Shown: one piece after another, positions 1 through 5,890 of the stretch
Position numbering within the stretch: position 1 is the first letter of the stretch
How the letters are laid out: each line of letters opens with the position of its first letter
Origin: Alphaproteobacteria bacterium
GTDB lineage: Bacteria > Pseudomonadota > Alphaproteobacteria > Acetobacterales > Acetobacteraceae
Length of the DNA: 9,721 nucleotides
Assembly (NCBI GenBank): GCA_026225015.1
Contig: JAMFRY010000006.1
Span: 1 to 9,721 of the forward strand
Direction of reading: 5' to 3'
Notes under the pieces: model-generated
Database searches by the model: none
Told to the model about the DNA's origin: nothing
Seen by the model: the letters and a program-made list of their open reading frames with translations, nothing else
Made by a program: the position numbers and the translations under genes

Positions 1-1326
1 AGCACGGCCAATGGGGGTTCCCAAGACTTCATCCTCGCGCATCGCGATCTGCCCGCGAATGATGGTGGCGACCGGCCAGCCTGTGGTGGTGACGCCATCG
101 AAAGGACTCCAGCCGCATTGGCTGGCGATCCAGGCATTCTCGATCCGGCGGGTTTTTTTCAGATCAACCAGCGTGAAATCGGCATCATAGCCGGCGGCGA
201 TGCGGCCCTTATTGCGGGCGCCATAAATCCGCGCCGGGCCGGCGGACATCAGATCCGTCAGGCGAAGCAACGATAATTTCTGCTGGTTGAGCTGGTCCAG
301 CATCATCGGTAGCAAAGTCTGCACGCCGGTCAGGCCGGAGGCGCAGCTTGGCCATGGCCTCTCCTTGGCAGCCCGGTCATGCGGGGCGTGGTCCGAGGCG
401 ATGGTGTCGACGGTGCCGTTATTAACGGCCGCCCAGGCGGCATCGACATGGCGCTGGTCGCGGATCGGCGGGTTCATCACCGCATAGCCACCCAGCCGGT
501 CGTAACAATCCGGCGCATGCTGGACGAGGTGGTTGAGCAGGACCTCGACCGAGCAGATATCGCGATAATCCTGGATGTAGCCCAGCTCCTCGGCGGTGGA
601 GACATGCAGGATATGCGCCGGGCGGTTGGTTTTGCGGGCCAAGGCCAGGATACGGCGGGTGCCGAGGAAGGCACATTCCACGTCGCGCCAGAGCGCGTGG
701 CTGGAATAGGGATCATCGCAGTTGAACAGGGATTTGCGCGCCTGCAGACGGTATTCATCCTCCGAATGGAAGGCGATGCGGCGGTGGCCCGAGCGCATCA
801 CGCGTTCGATATTCTCGTCATCCTCAACCATCAGATTGCCGGTGGAAGAGCCAGCGAAAAGTTTTATCCCGCAGACGCCCTCAATTAATTCCAACGCCGC
901 CAATGCATCGGCGTTTTCCTTGGAGGCGCCGGCGTAGAAGCCGACATCGCACCAGGCGCGGCCGGCGATATAGTCGCGCTTGGCATGCAAGCTGGCGGCA
1001 TCGGTGCCGGGGGGTTCGGTGTTGGGCATGTCGAAGACGGTGGTAACGCCGCCGAGGATGGCGCCGCGCGTGCCGGAGCGCAGGTCTTCAACACCGGGAA
1101 TGCCGCCCTCGGCGCCGTTTGGCAATTTTCCGCCATCGCGGAAATGCACATGCGGGTCGATGATTCCGGGCAGGATATGCAGGTTTGCGGCGTCCAGACA
1201 GGATTCGGCAGGGCCGAGATTGCTGCCGATCGCGGCGATGCGGCCGGCGCTTATGGCGATATCCGCCGCCACAACGCCGCCGGGCAGTACGGCGATGCCG
1301 TTTTTAAGGATGAGATCATAAGCCAT
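1..1326 (-). CDS. pyrC: Dihydroorotase (amidohydrolase family), 3' end cut by window edge
   Basis: This enzyme reversibly cyclises carbamoyl-aspartate to dihydroorotate, the third step of de novo pyrimidine synthesis, in the cytoplasm. The frame is open from an ATG at 1326 through base 1, giving 442 residues without a stop. The sequence has reached the usual C-terminal region (LGTPIGRA), so probably only a few residues are missing. Metal-site motifs of the superfamily are all present: HVH at residues 59-61, the lysine of GIKLF at 155 (the carbamylated-lysine position), H187 in FHSED, H241 in LHVST and D312 in SDHAPH. The MNPPIR motif is at 284-289. Overall the protein resembles the rhizobial-type dihydroorotase rather than E. 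coli PyrC. Between FRD and the VEDLRSGTRG helix there is an apparent loop insertion (residues about 65-78). The gene is divergent from the ygfZ-like gene and its ribosome binding site is weak. A hydantoinase or allantoinase is a less likely reading. Confidence 0.88.
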   Translation of the reverse strand, partial: MAYDLILKNGIAVLPGGVVAADIAISAGRIAAIGSNLGPAESCLDAANLHILPGIIDPHVHFRDGGKLPNGAEGGIPGVEDLRSGTRGAILGGVTTVFDMPNTEPPGTDAASLHAKRDYIAGRAWCDVGFYAGASKENADALAALELIEGVCGIKLFAGSSTGNLMVEDDENIERVMRSGHRRIAFHSEDEYRLQARKSLFNCDDPYSSHALWRDVECAFLGTRRILALARKTNRPAHILHVSTAEELGYIQDYRDICSVEVLLNHLVQHAPDCYDRLGGYAVMNPPIRDQRHVDAAWAAVNNGTVDTIASDHAPHDRAAKERPWPSCASGLTGVQTLLPMMLDQLNQQKLSLLRLTDLMSAGPARIYGARNKGRIAAGYDADFTLVDLKKTRRIENAWIASQCGWSPFDGVTTTGWPVATIIRGQIAMREDEVLGTPIGRA

Positions 1327-1404
1327 GGCTGCTTATACTATGGGATGGTTGCAAAAACAGCTTGCAAGCTTGCGGCGGTTTCGCCGAGCGCCCAGATTGC
1401 GCGC
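1327..1404. promoter_or_regulatory. Divergent promoter region between dihydroorotase and ygfZ-like gene
   Basis: This 78-base gap separates two divergent start codons. On the plus strand TATACT (1334-1339) is a near-consensus -10 box and would start transcription near 1346. The same AT-rich patch reads TATAAG on the minus strand, very close to the dihydroorotase ATG. No convincing -35 box is visible on either side. A perfect 12-bp palindrome AGCTTGCAAGCT (1359-1370) overlaps a second perfect 10-bp palindrome GCAAGCTTGC (1364-1373), so GCTTGC occurs twice directly (1360-1365 and 1368-1373). It could be an operator for either gene. This is inference from sequence shape only. Confidence 0.35.
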
Positions 1405-2214
1405 ATGACATTGATAGCTCGATTGAACGCGCGCGGGGTGATCGGCGTTGCCGGGGCGGACCGGGTTTCGTTTCTGAACGGCCTGGTCTCCAATGATGTG
1501 GCGCTGGTGGCGCCTGGGCGTGCGGTGTGGGCCGCGCTGCTCTCACCGCAAGGGCGTTATATCAGCGATTTTTTCATCTACGCCGATGCGGACCGGCTGT
1601 TGCTCGAGGCGCCGCTTGCCATGCTGGCGGATTTGCTGCGGCGCCTGAGCCGGTTCCGCTTGCGGGCTCAGGTGGAATTGCAGGACCTCTCCGAGTCGCT
1701 TTTTGTATATGCAGCCTGGGACGGCGCGCCGCCCGAAGTGCCGGTCTCGGCGCCGGACCCGCGGCTTGAATCCGCCGGCTTTCGGCTTATCACTTCGGTG
1801 AATCTTCAGGAAACCGCGAGCGAAGCCGCCTACGATGCGCATCGGCTGGTGCTTGGCCTGCCGGACGGGCCGCCCGATCTGGAGCCGGACAAGACCCTGC
1901 TATTGGAGGCGGGGTTCGATGAGCTGAACGGCGTGGCCTGGGATAAAGGCTGCTATATGGGCCAGGAGCTGACGGCGCGAACCAAATATCGCGGTTTGGT
2001 GAAGCGGCGTCTGGTGCCGGTGACGCTGGATGCTGCCCCCCCTGCCCCAGGCACGCCGGTATTGGCGGCGGGCAGTGAGGTCGGCACGCTGCGATCCTCC
2101 GCCGGGCAGATCGGGCTGGCCATGCTGCGGATCGACGCGTTGGAGAAAAACCTCATCGCGGGAAATGCGCTGGTAACGCCGAACCTGCCGTCCTGGATGA
2201 AATTTCAGCGCTAA
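1405..2214 (+). CDS. ygfZ: YgfZ/GcvT-like folate-binding protein (iron-sulfur cluster protein maturation)
   Basis: This belongs to the YgfZ/IBA57 family, folate-binding proteins that support assembly or repair of some Fe-S enzymes in the cytoplasm. The family signature KGCYxGQE is seen as KGCYMGQE at residues 181-188, with C183 the conserved cysteine. The N-terminus (GVIGVAGADRVSFLNGLVSND, split as GVIGVAG at 11-17 and FLNGLVSND at 23-31) matches the GcvT-like first domain. I chose the ATG at 1405, giving 269 aa, because the family-like sequence begins there. The in-frame ATG at 1345 adds 20 unlike residues and would sit on the predicted transcription start of the -10 box at 1334-1339. The frame stays open further upstream, but that part is antisense to dihydroorotase. 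The protein is shorter than E. coli YgfZ, as usual for alphaproteobacterial members. It converges on yajC. Confidence 0.88.
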   Translation: MTLIARLNARGVIGVAGADRVSFLNGLVSNDVALVAPGRAVWAALLSPQGRYISDFFIYADADRLLLEAPLAMLADLLRRLSRFRLRAQVELQDLSESLFVYAAWDGAPPEVPVSAPDPRLESAGFRLITSVNLQETASEAAYDAHRLVLGLPDGPPDLEPDKTLLLEAGFDELNGVAWDKGCYMGQELTARTKYRGLVKRRLVPVTLDAAPPAPGTPVLAAGSEVGTLRSSAGQIGLAMLRIDALEKNLIAGNALVTPNLPSWMKFQR

Positions 2215-2231
2215 GCGAGGGAAAAGAAGCA

Positions 2232-2255
2232 CTTCTTTTTCTGAAGAAAAAGAAG
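2232..2255. terminator. AT-rich perfect inverted repeat between convergent ygfZ and yajC
   Basis: CTTCTTTTTC (2232-2241) and GAAAAAGAAG (2246-2255) are exact reverse complements around a 4-base loop TGAA. The element begins 17 bases after the ygfZ stop and ends 16 bases before the yajC stop, so it is placed to end transcription from both sides. The stem has few G:C pairs and the following T-rich stretch on the plus strand (GACTTTTCTCTT) is imperfect, so it is not a classical strong rho-independent terminator. It may instead be a copy of a dispersed intergenic repeat. Confidence 0.5.
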
Positions 2256-2271
2256 CAAATAGACTTTTCTC

Positions 2272-2628
2272 TTAAGCCTTATCGTTGGCCGCGGCCGGCG
2301 GTGGCTGGATGGTGGGGATGGTGGCGCGGACCACGCTGACGGTGACGTTGGGCGCGATTTCCACCTCGATTTCGGTTGCCCCTTCAACGGCTTTCTTTAC
2401 CGTGCCGACCAGGCCGCCGGCGGTGACGATTTTGTCGCCGCGTTTGAGGGTGCCCAGCTTTTGCTTGAGCGTTTTCTGCTGAACCTGCTGCGGCCGGATG
2501 ACCAGGAAGTAGAAGACGAAGGCGATGGCGACGAGCGGCGCGAATTGAATGAGCGAGCTGAGGCTGGCGGGCAGGCCCGAGGCGGACCCGCTTGAGGCGG
2601 TTTGGGCATAGGCGTTGGCGATGAACAT
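2272..2628 (-). CDS. yajC: YajC, Sec translocon accessory membrane protein
   Basis: YajC is a small single-pass inner-membrane protein that associates with SecDF and SecYEG in protein export. The 118-aa product has a short N-terminal segment (MFIANAYAQ), one hydrophobic helix at about residues 26-45 and the family signature FYFLVIRPQQ at 39-48. A cytoplasmic domain follows with GDKIVTAGGLVGTV at 64-77. The C-terminus is a short Pro/Ala-rich tail. The ATG at 2628 is chosen because a good Shine-Dalgarno (AGGGA) lies about 8 bases upstream and the helix lands at the normal distance. In-frame extension upstream gives low-complexity sequence and would run into the divergent ATPase gene. Usually secD follows yajC. 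Here the gene downstream is the convergent ygfZ, so secDF must be elsewhere. Confidence 0.93.
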   Translation of the reverse strand: MFIANAYAQTASSGSASGLPASLSSLIQFAPLVAIAFVFYFLVIRPQQVQQKTLKQKLGTLKRGDKIVTAGGLVGTVKKAVEGATEIEVEIAPNVTVSVVRATIPTIQPPPAAANDKA

Positions 2629-2659
2629 GCAGTTCCCTGGTTGTTTTGATACGCGGCGG

Positions 2660-2687
2660 ACCATAGGTTGCGGCGCCGCGCAGTCAA
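2660..2687 (-). promoter_or_regulatory. Likely sigma70-type promoter of yajC
   Basis: On the minus strand TTGACT (2687-2682, five of six consensus bases) and TATGGT (2665-2660, four of six) are separated by 16 bases. Transcription would begin near 2653, giving a leader of roughly 25 bases before the ATG at 2628. The -35 box lies in the loop and one arm of the hairpin-forming palindrome at 2674-2697, so a protein bound there could block the promoter. Confidence 0.5.
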
Positions 2688-2697
2688 CTGCGCGGTG
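2674..2697. repeat. Inverted repeat in the yajC / ATPase divergent gap
   Basis: CCGCGCAG (2676-2683) and CTGCGCGG (2688-2695) are exact reverse complements around the loop TCAA. One G-T pair and one C-G pair extend the stem to 10 bp (2674-2697). No T tract follows on either strand and no transcript should end here, so a terminator role is unlikely. The position over the yajC -35 box and in the leader of the ATPase gene fits an operator or an RNA hairpin. Confidence 0.45.
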
Positions 2698-2726
2698 GTG
2701 AATATTTTGACCGGAGGCAGGCAGCG

Positions 2727-3572
2727 ATGGATGAGCGGATTTTGTTGCGGATCGCCGAAGCGCTGGAGCGGTTGGCGCCGCCCAAGCCGGCCGAACCTGA
2801 TTTTTCCACAGCCGAAGCCTTTGTGTGGCATCCCTCCCCGGCCCGGCTGGCGGCGGTGGCCAAGGTGTCGCGGGTGGATCTCGGGCTGTTGCGGGGGATC
2901 GATCAGCAGAAGGCGATATTGCTGGAGAATACGTCACGCTTCGCCAAGGGCCTGCCTGCGAACAACGCCATGCTCTGGGGGGCCAGGGGTATGGGCAAAT
3001 CCTCGCTGGTGAAGGCGGTGCATGCGGCGGTGAACGCAGCAGCCGGGGGGCTGGTGCTGATCGAGATTCACCGGGAAGACATCCGCACTTTGCCCGAACT
3101 GCTGAACCTGCTGCGCGGCCAGGCCAGGCGCTGCCTGATCCTGTGCGACGATCTCTCCTTCGAACGGGAGGACGCCGATTACAAGGCGCTGAAATCGGTG
3201 CTGGATGGCGGCATCGAGGGGCGGCCGGATAATGTGCTGTTCTATGCGACCTCGAACCGCCGGCATCTGATGCCGCGCGACATGATCGAAAACGAGCGCG
3301 CCACCGCGATCAATCCCGGCGAGGCGGTGGAGGAAAAGGTCTCGCTCTCGGACCGGTTCGGCTTATGGCTGGGATTCCATAACGGCAGCCAGGAGGTGTT
3401 TTTCGCGATGATCGAGGGCTATGCGAAGGCGTATGGCCTGGACATCGGCCAGGATGCGCTGCGGGCGGCGGCGGTGGAATGGTCGGTGACAAGAGGCGGC
3501 CGCTCCGGGCGGGTGGCCTGGCAGTTCATCCAGGAGCTTGCCGGGCGCTTGGGCGTGGCCTTGACCGGGTGA
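2727..3572 (+). CDS. DUF815-family AAA+ ATPase (function unassigned)
   Basis: This is a 281-aa P-loop ATPase of the DUF815 family, cytoplasmic, with no established substrate. Visible motifs are Walker A GARGMGKS at residues 85-92, Walker B LILCDD at 137-142, a sensor-1-like YATSNRR at 173-179 and LSDRFG at 207-212. The last includes the arginine in the position where AAA+ proteins place an arginine finger. The N-terminal 30 residues form a charged helix, and the family's FVWHP segment follows at 32-36. The ATG at 2727 is preceded by GGAGG about 10 bases upstream. The length fits the family. It is transcribed away from yajC, and the tRNA-Ser gene begins 32 bases after its stop. The family call is confident, but no cellular role can be read from the sequence. 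Confidence 0.88.
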   Translation: MDERILLRIAEALERLAPPKPAEPDFSTAEAFVWHPSPARLAAVAKVSRVDLGLLRGIDQQKAILLENTSRFAKGLPANNAMLWGARGMGKSSLVKAVHAAVNAAAGGLVLIEIHREDIRTLPELLNLLRGQARRCLILCDDLSFEREDADYKALKSVLDGGIEGRPDNVLFYATSNRRHLMPRDMIENERATAINPGEAVEEKVSLSDRFGLWLGFHNGSQEVFFAMIEGYAKAYGLDIGQDALRAAAVEWSVTRGGRSGRVAWQFIQELAGRLGVALTG

Positions 3573-3604
3573 CGGGAATTAGGTGAAAGGCTGCACGCTT
3601 GCCT

Positions 3605-3694
3605 GGAGAGGTGGCCGAGTGGTTTAAGGCAGCGGTCTTGAAAACCGCCGTGCGTTAACGCGTACCGTGGGTTCGAATCCCACCTTCTCCGCCA
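3605..3694 (+). tRNA. tRNA-Ser, anticodon UGA
   Basis: The 90-base gene folds as a class II tRNA. The acceptor stem is GGAGAGG with CTTCTCC (one G-T pair), the discriminator is G and the CCA end is encoded (3692-3694). The anticodon stem GCGGT/ACCGC (3632-3636, 3644-3648) encloses the loop CTTGAAA, placing TGA at 3639-3641. A long variable arm with a short GCG/CGC stem is followed by the T arm GTGGG-TTCGAAT-CCCAC. The long variable arm and G73 are serine identity features. It reads UCA and probably other UCN codons. No clear terminator follows it. Confidence 0.97.
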
Positions 3695-3791
3695 GAACGC
3701 ACACGCACACCAGATTCGGCACCTTACCAAAGCAGAGTCTGGCCGATGCTTCGATGGTTTGCTGCGTTGCTCATTGGTGGGGAGCTGGAGA

Positions 3792-3837
3792 GCGATAATA
3801 TCGCTTGATGCAGCGCCTTATATGGCGGTATTATCGC
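3792..3837 (+). promoter_or_regulatory. Promoter and possible operator of the toxin-antitoxin pair
   Basis: A perfect palindrome GCGATA-A-TATCGC lies at 3792-3804, and its half GCGATAATA recurs inverted as TATTATCGC at 3829-3837. Between and over them are TTGATG (3805-3810) and TATTAT (3829-3834), 18 bases apart, a fair -35/-10 pair. Repeated inverted half-sites over a promoter are typical of toxin-antitoxin autoregulation by the HTH antitoxin. The match is seen in the sequence, while regulation is inferred. Confidence 0.4.
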
Positions 3838-3839
3838 GC

Positions 3840-4091
3840 GTGAAAACGATCATCCTCACGCTGAACGCGGCGAAAGATCTCGACGCCCTTCCACGGGATG
3901 CGCGCGAGCAGGTGGAAGCTGGGCTTCACCGCTATGCTATGACGGGCCAAGGCGATGTAAAGGCCCTTCAAGGCCGCGGCGGCTACCGCCTCCGTATTGG
4001 TAGCTACCGGGTGATCTTTGATGACGACGCAACCATGATCCTGGCGATTTATATCGGCCGCCGGGCGACGACAACTTACAAGAGGAGCTAA
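3840..4091 (+). CDS. RelE/ParE-superfamily toxin
   Basis: The product is a small basic toxin of the RelE/ParE fold. RelE-type members cut mRNA on the ribosome, while ParE-type members poison gyrase, and the sequence does not settle which applies. Starting at GTG 3840 gives 83 aa. The alpha-helical front (AAKDLDALPRDAREQVEAGL at residues 10-29) is followed by the beta-sheet core around YRLRIGSYRVIFDDD (49-63) and the C-terminal strand with IGRRATTTYKR (72-82). Its arginines and Tyr80 are in the region of RelE catalytic residues. GTG 3840 is favoured by family length. ATG 3822 would add six residues (MAVLSR). Neither has a clear Shine-Dalgarno, and the promoter at 3805-3834 would give an almost leaderless message from the GTG. 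The antitoxin starts 5 bases after the stop. Confidence 0.82.
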   Translation: MKTIILTLNAAKDLDALPRDAREQVEAGLHRYAMTGQGDVKALQGRGGYRLRIGSYRVIFDDDATMILAIYIGRRATTTYKRS

Positions 4092-4096
4092 AGGCC

Positions 4097-4480
4097 ATGG
4101 GTTCACCACAGATCATTCGGAGCCCCAGCGGCGAAGAGCTGGTCGTGCTTCCTCGAGCGGAATACGAAGCGCTCCTTGAGCGAGCCGATCGCGATGCCGA
4201 GGATGCCGACGATGTGGCCATCTACGATGCTCGGAAGGCTGAATTGGCTGCTGGCGGGGTGGTACTTCCGCCGGAGGTTAGTGCCGCGATTCTTCGAGGA
4301 GAGAGTCGACTGAAGGCCATCCGAAACTGGCGCGACGAGACGCAACTGCATTTGACTTTCAAAACTGGTATTGGTCAGGGCTATCTGTCCGATCTCGAAA
4401 TTGGGCGCCGCACGGGGACCCCCGAGACCATCGCAAAGCTCGCGCAGGCTTTGGATGTGCCGGTGGAGTGGCTTTCATAG
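4097..4480 (+). CDS. HTH (XRE-type) antitoxin of the RelE/ParE-type pair
   Basis: This 127-aa protein is the likely antitoxin and autorepressor. The first about 25 residues (IIRSPSGEELVVLPRAEYEA at 6-25) resemble the Phd-like start of known alphaproteobacterial antitoxins. An acidic helix follows at 28-50, rich in D and E, and then a linker with VLPPEVSAAILRGES (56-70). Residues 71-126 form an XRE-like helix-turn-helix (RLKAIRNWRDETQL, then GIGQGYLSDLEIGRRTGTPE at 91-110 and IAKLAQALDVPVEWL). AGGAG lies about 10 bases upstream of the ATG and overlaps the end of the toxin gene, so the two are probably co-translated. The toxin-first order is the reverse of classical relBE. The pair sits just downstream of tRNA-Ser, but no integrase or duplicated tRNA end is seen. 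Confidence 0.85.
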   Translation: MGSPQIIRSPSGEELVVLPRAEYEALLERADRDAEDADDVAIYDARKAELAAGGVVLPPEVSAAILRGESRLKAIRNWRDETQLHLTFKTGIGQGYLSDLEIGRRTGTPETIAKLAQALDVPVEWLS

Positions 4481-4636
4481 ATCGATTTCCATGCGTCGGC
4501 GCCGCTCACAATTCATCATCGGTCTCGCAAGCCGAGCCGTCAGGCAAACGGCATGGTCTTCGCCGCGTCGTCCGCATAAGAAAAAACCCCGGCAGCGAAC
4601 TGCCGGGGTTTCGTAACGCTACCGGAGTGAAAAACG
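4481..4636. other. Convergent intergenic gap between antitoxin and porin 1
   Basis: No gene is visible in this 156-base gap. Plus-strand frames through it are only out-of-frame extensions into the antisense of the porin gene. Its one clear element is the terminator at 4584-4611. Confidence 0.5.
4584..4611 (-). terminator. Rho-independent terminator of porin 1, possibly bidirectional
   Basis: CCCCGGCAG (4587-4595) and CTGCCGGGG (4600-4608) form a 9-bp GC-rich stem with tetraloop CGAA. Three A-T pairs extend it to 12 bp. Read on the minus strand the stem runs into TTTTTTCTT, a good U tract, 28 bases after the porin stop codon. Read on the plus strand only TTTC follows, so it is a weaker terminator for the toxin-antitoxin transcript. 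Confidence 0.88.
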
Positions 4637-5713
4637 TTACTGCAGAACGATTTCCACGCGGCGGTTTTGCGGCTCGCGCACGCCGGGGCCGGTTGGGACC
4701 AGCAGATGAGTCTGCCCAAAGCCGTGGGTTTCGATCTCGGACGCCGATACGCCATCGACGACGAGTTGCGCGGCGACCGCCTTGGCGCGGCGCCAGGACA
4801 GGCCGATATTGTAGTTCGGCGTGCCGGAGGTATCGGTATAGCCCGAAACATTGATCGTGGTGGTCTGGGCGGTTTTGCTGTCTGCCGCCGCCTGGCTGAT
4901 GATGTTGAGCGCCCGCGGCGTGAGGCTGTATTTATCCCAGTCGAAGAACACCAGATAGGTTTTGGCCGGAGCCTGGGCCGGAGCCGCGACGGGCGCCGGT
5001 GCGGGCGCCGGGGCCGGAGCCGGGGGCGGCGGGTTGAAGATCTGGTAGCGCAGGCCGATCAGGAAAGTATGCGAGGATTCCTGACCGACTTTGAGCTTGC
5101 CCGACCCGGTGAAATCGATACCGGAGGCCTGACCCACAAAGCTGCGGCTCTGCACCAACTGCATGAAGCGATATTCGGCCGTCAGCGACAGGCCGGGGAC
5201 TTCCGCGATCGGATAGGAAACACCGCCGATGATATCGTAGGCGAAGCTGCCTTGCGTACCACTGACCTTCACCGTATCGCCGGCACTTGTGCCTGAGAGG
5301 TCGGTGTTATATTTGGTGAACAGATAGCCGCCGCCCGCGCCGACATAGGGGAAGATCGGCAGACCGACCGAAATATCGTAATACGCATTCACCAGGGCGC
5401 CATATTTCTCCTCGCCGCCGGTTGCCGCGATTTTATCGCCAAAATCGTCGTCGATCGCATGGACGGTGTTGCGGGTATATTCCCCGCCGAGTTCCACCCG
5501 GAAACCATTTCCGAACCCGTAACCGATGCCGGCAACGCCCGCATAATCGGGCTTGAACTGATATTTCAACGAACCACCCGAGTTACTGACACTGGTCGGG
5601 TTCATGAGGCTGGTGCCGCCGCCAAGGCTGACATAGGGACCAGTTACGGGTTGCGCATGCGCCATAACCGGCAAGACCATGGCAGCAGCGGCAAGGCTCA
5701 ATCGTAATTTCAT
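4637..5713 (-). CDS. OmpA-family outer-membrane protein, paralogue 1
   Basis: This is an outer-membrane beta-barrel with a periplasmic peptidoglycan-binding domain, which tethers the outer membrane to the cell wall and may act as a slow porin. The 358-aa product has a signal peptide (residues 1-20, cleavage after AHA). An OmpA-like barrel follows at about 21-226, ending LRYQIF, with alternating strand patterns and a short loop-rich segment at 133-157. The Pro/Ala linker is at 228-250. The OmpA C-terminal domain at 251-358 has YLVFFDWDKY, GYTDTSGTPNYNIGLSWRRA and REPQNRRVEI. D294 and R309 occupy the positions that hold diaminopimelate in the family. A good Shine-Dalgarno (AGGGAG) precedes ATG 5713. 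A paralogue lies immediately upstream on the same strand, separated by 177 bases. This copy has its own terminator and probably its own promoter. Confidence 0.92.
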   Translation of the reverse strand: MKLRLSLAAAAMVLPVMAHAQPVTGPYVSLGGGTSLMNPTSVSNSGGSLKYQFKPDYAGVAGIGYGFGNGFRVELGGEYTRNTVHAIDDDFGDKIAATGGEEKYGALVNAYYDISVGLPIFPYVGAGGGYLFTKYNTDLSGTSAGDTVKVSGTQGSFAYDIIGGVSYPIAEVPGLSLTAEYRFMQLVQSRSFVGQASGIDFTGSGKLKVGQESSHTFLIGLRYQIFNPPPPAPAPAPAPAPVAAPAQAPAKTYLVFFDWDKYSLTPRALNIISQAAADSKTAQTTTINVSGYTDTSGTPNYNIGLSWRRAKAVAAQLVVDGVSASEIETHGFGQTHLLVPTGPGVREPQNRRVEIVLQ

Positions 5714-5890
5714 AAAAATCTCCCTGACAAACGAACGAGTTAAAAACTTATATGGTAGTTGCTTCGCGCCGCGCTAGCGTAGCGGCAACCGGCACGCGCC
5801 TGTTTGGCCTGATTTTCAGATAAAATCTCCCCAGGCCATTTAGGAAAGCTGGCCGTAGACTGTCAATCCTTCGGTTTGCTCTAAAAAAAC
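5714..5890 (-). promoter_or_regulatory. Gap between the two porin genes, with inverted repeats
   Basis: The gap is 177 bases long. TGGCCTG (5805-5811) and CAGGCCA (5832-5838) are inverted repeats. GATTTT (5811-5816) and AAAATC (5822-5827) form a second stem nested inside them, so a bulged hairpin is possible on either strand. It lacks a T tract and is not a convincing terminator for the upstream porin. CGCTAGCG at 5772-5779 is an 8-bp palindrome. On the minus strand TATAAG (5752-5747) is a possible -10 box for porin 1, without a clear -35. The gene's regulation cannot be read further. Confidence 0.35.

Noticed and set aside
379..888. 169-codon plus-strand open frame
   Set aside because: It is antisense to the dihydroorotase gene, which has all its active-site motifs. 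The plus-strand translation shows no domain and reflects GC-rich codon bias.
985..1404. N-terminal extension of the YgfZ-like frame
   Set aside because: The frame is open, but the extra 140 residues are the antisense of dihydroorotase. Family similarity starts at the ATG at 1405.
2629..2937. Upstream extension of the yajC frame (103 extra codons)
   Set aside because: It would overlap the divergent ATPase gene, is Pro/Arg-rich and would bury the conserved N-terminus and its Shine-Dalgarno.
3667..4636. Attachment-site duplication of the tRNA-Ser 3' end
   Set aside because: I looked for a second copy of the TTCGAATCCCACCTTCTCC segment through the end of the toxin-antitoxin region and saw none, and there is no integrase in the window.
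4667..5296. 209-codon plus-strand open frame
   Set aside because: It is the complement of porin paralogue 1, low complexity and Gly/Arg-rich, with no recognised domain or ribosome binding site.
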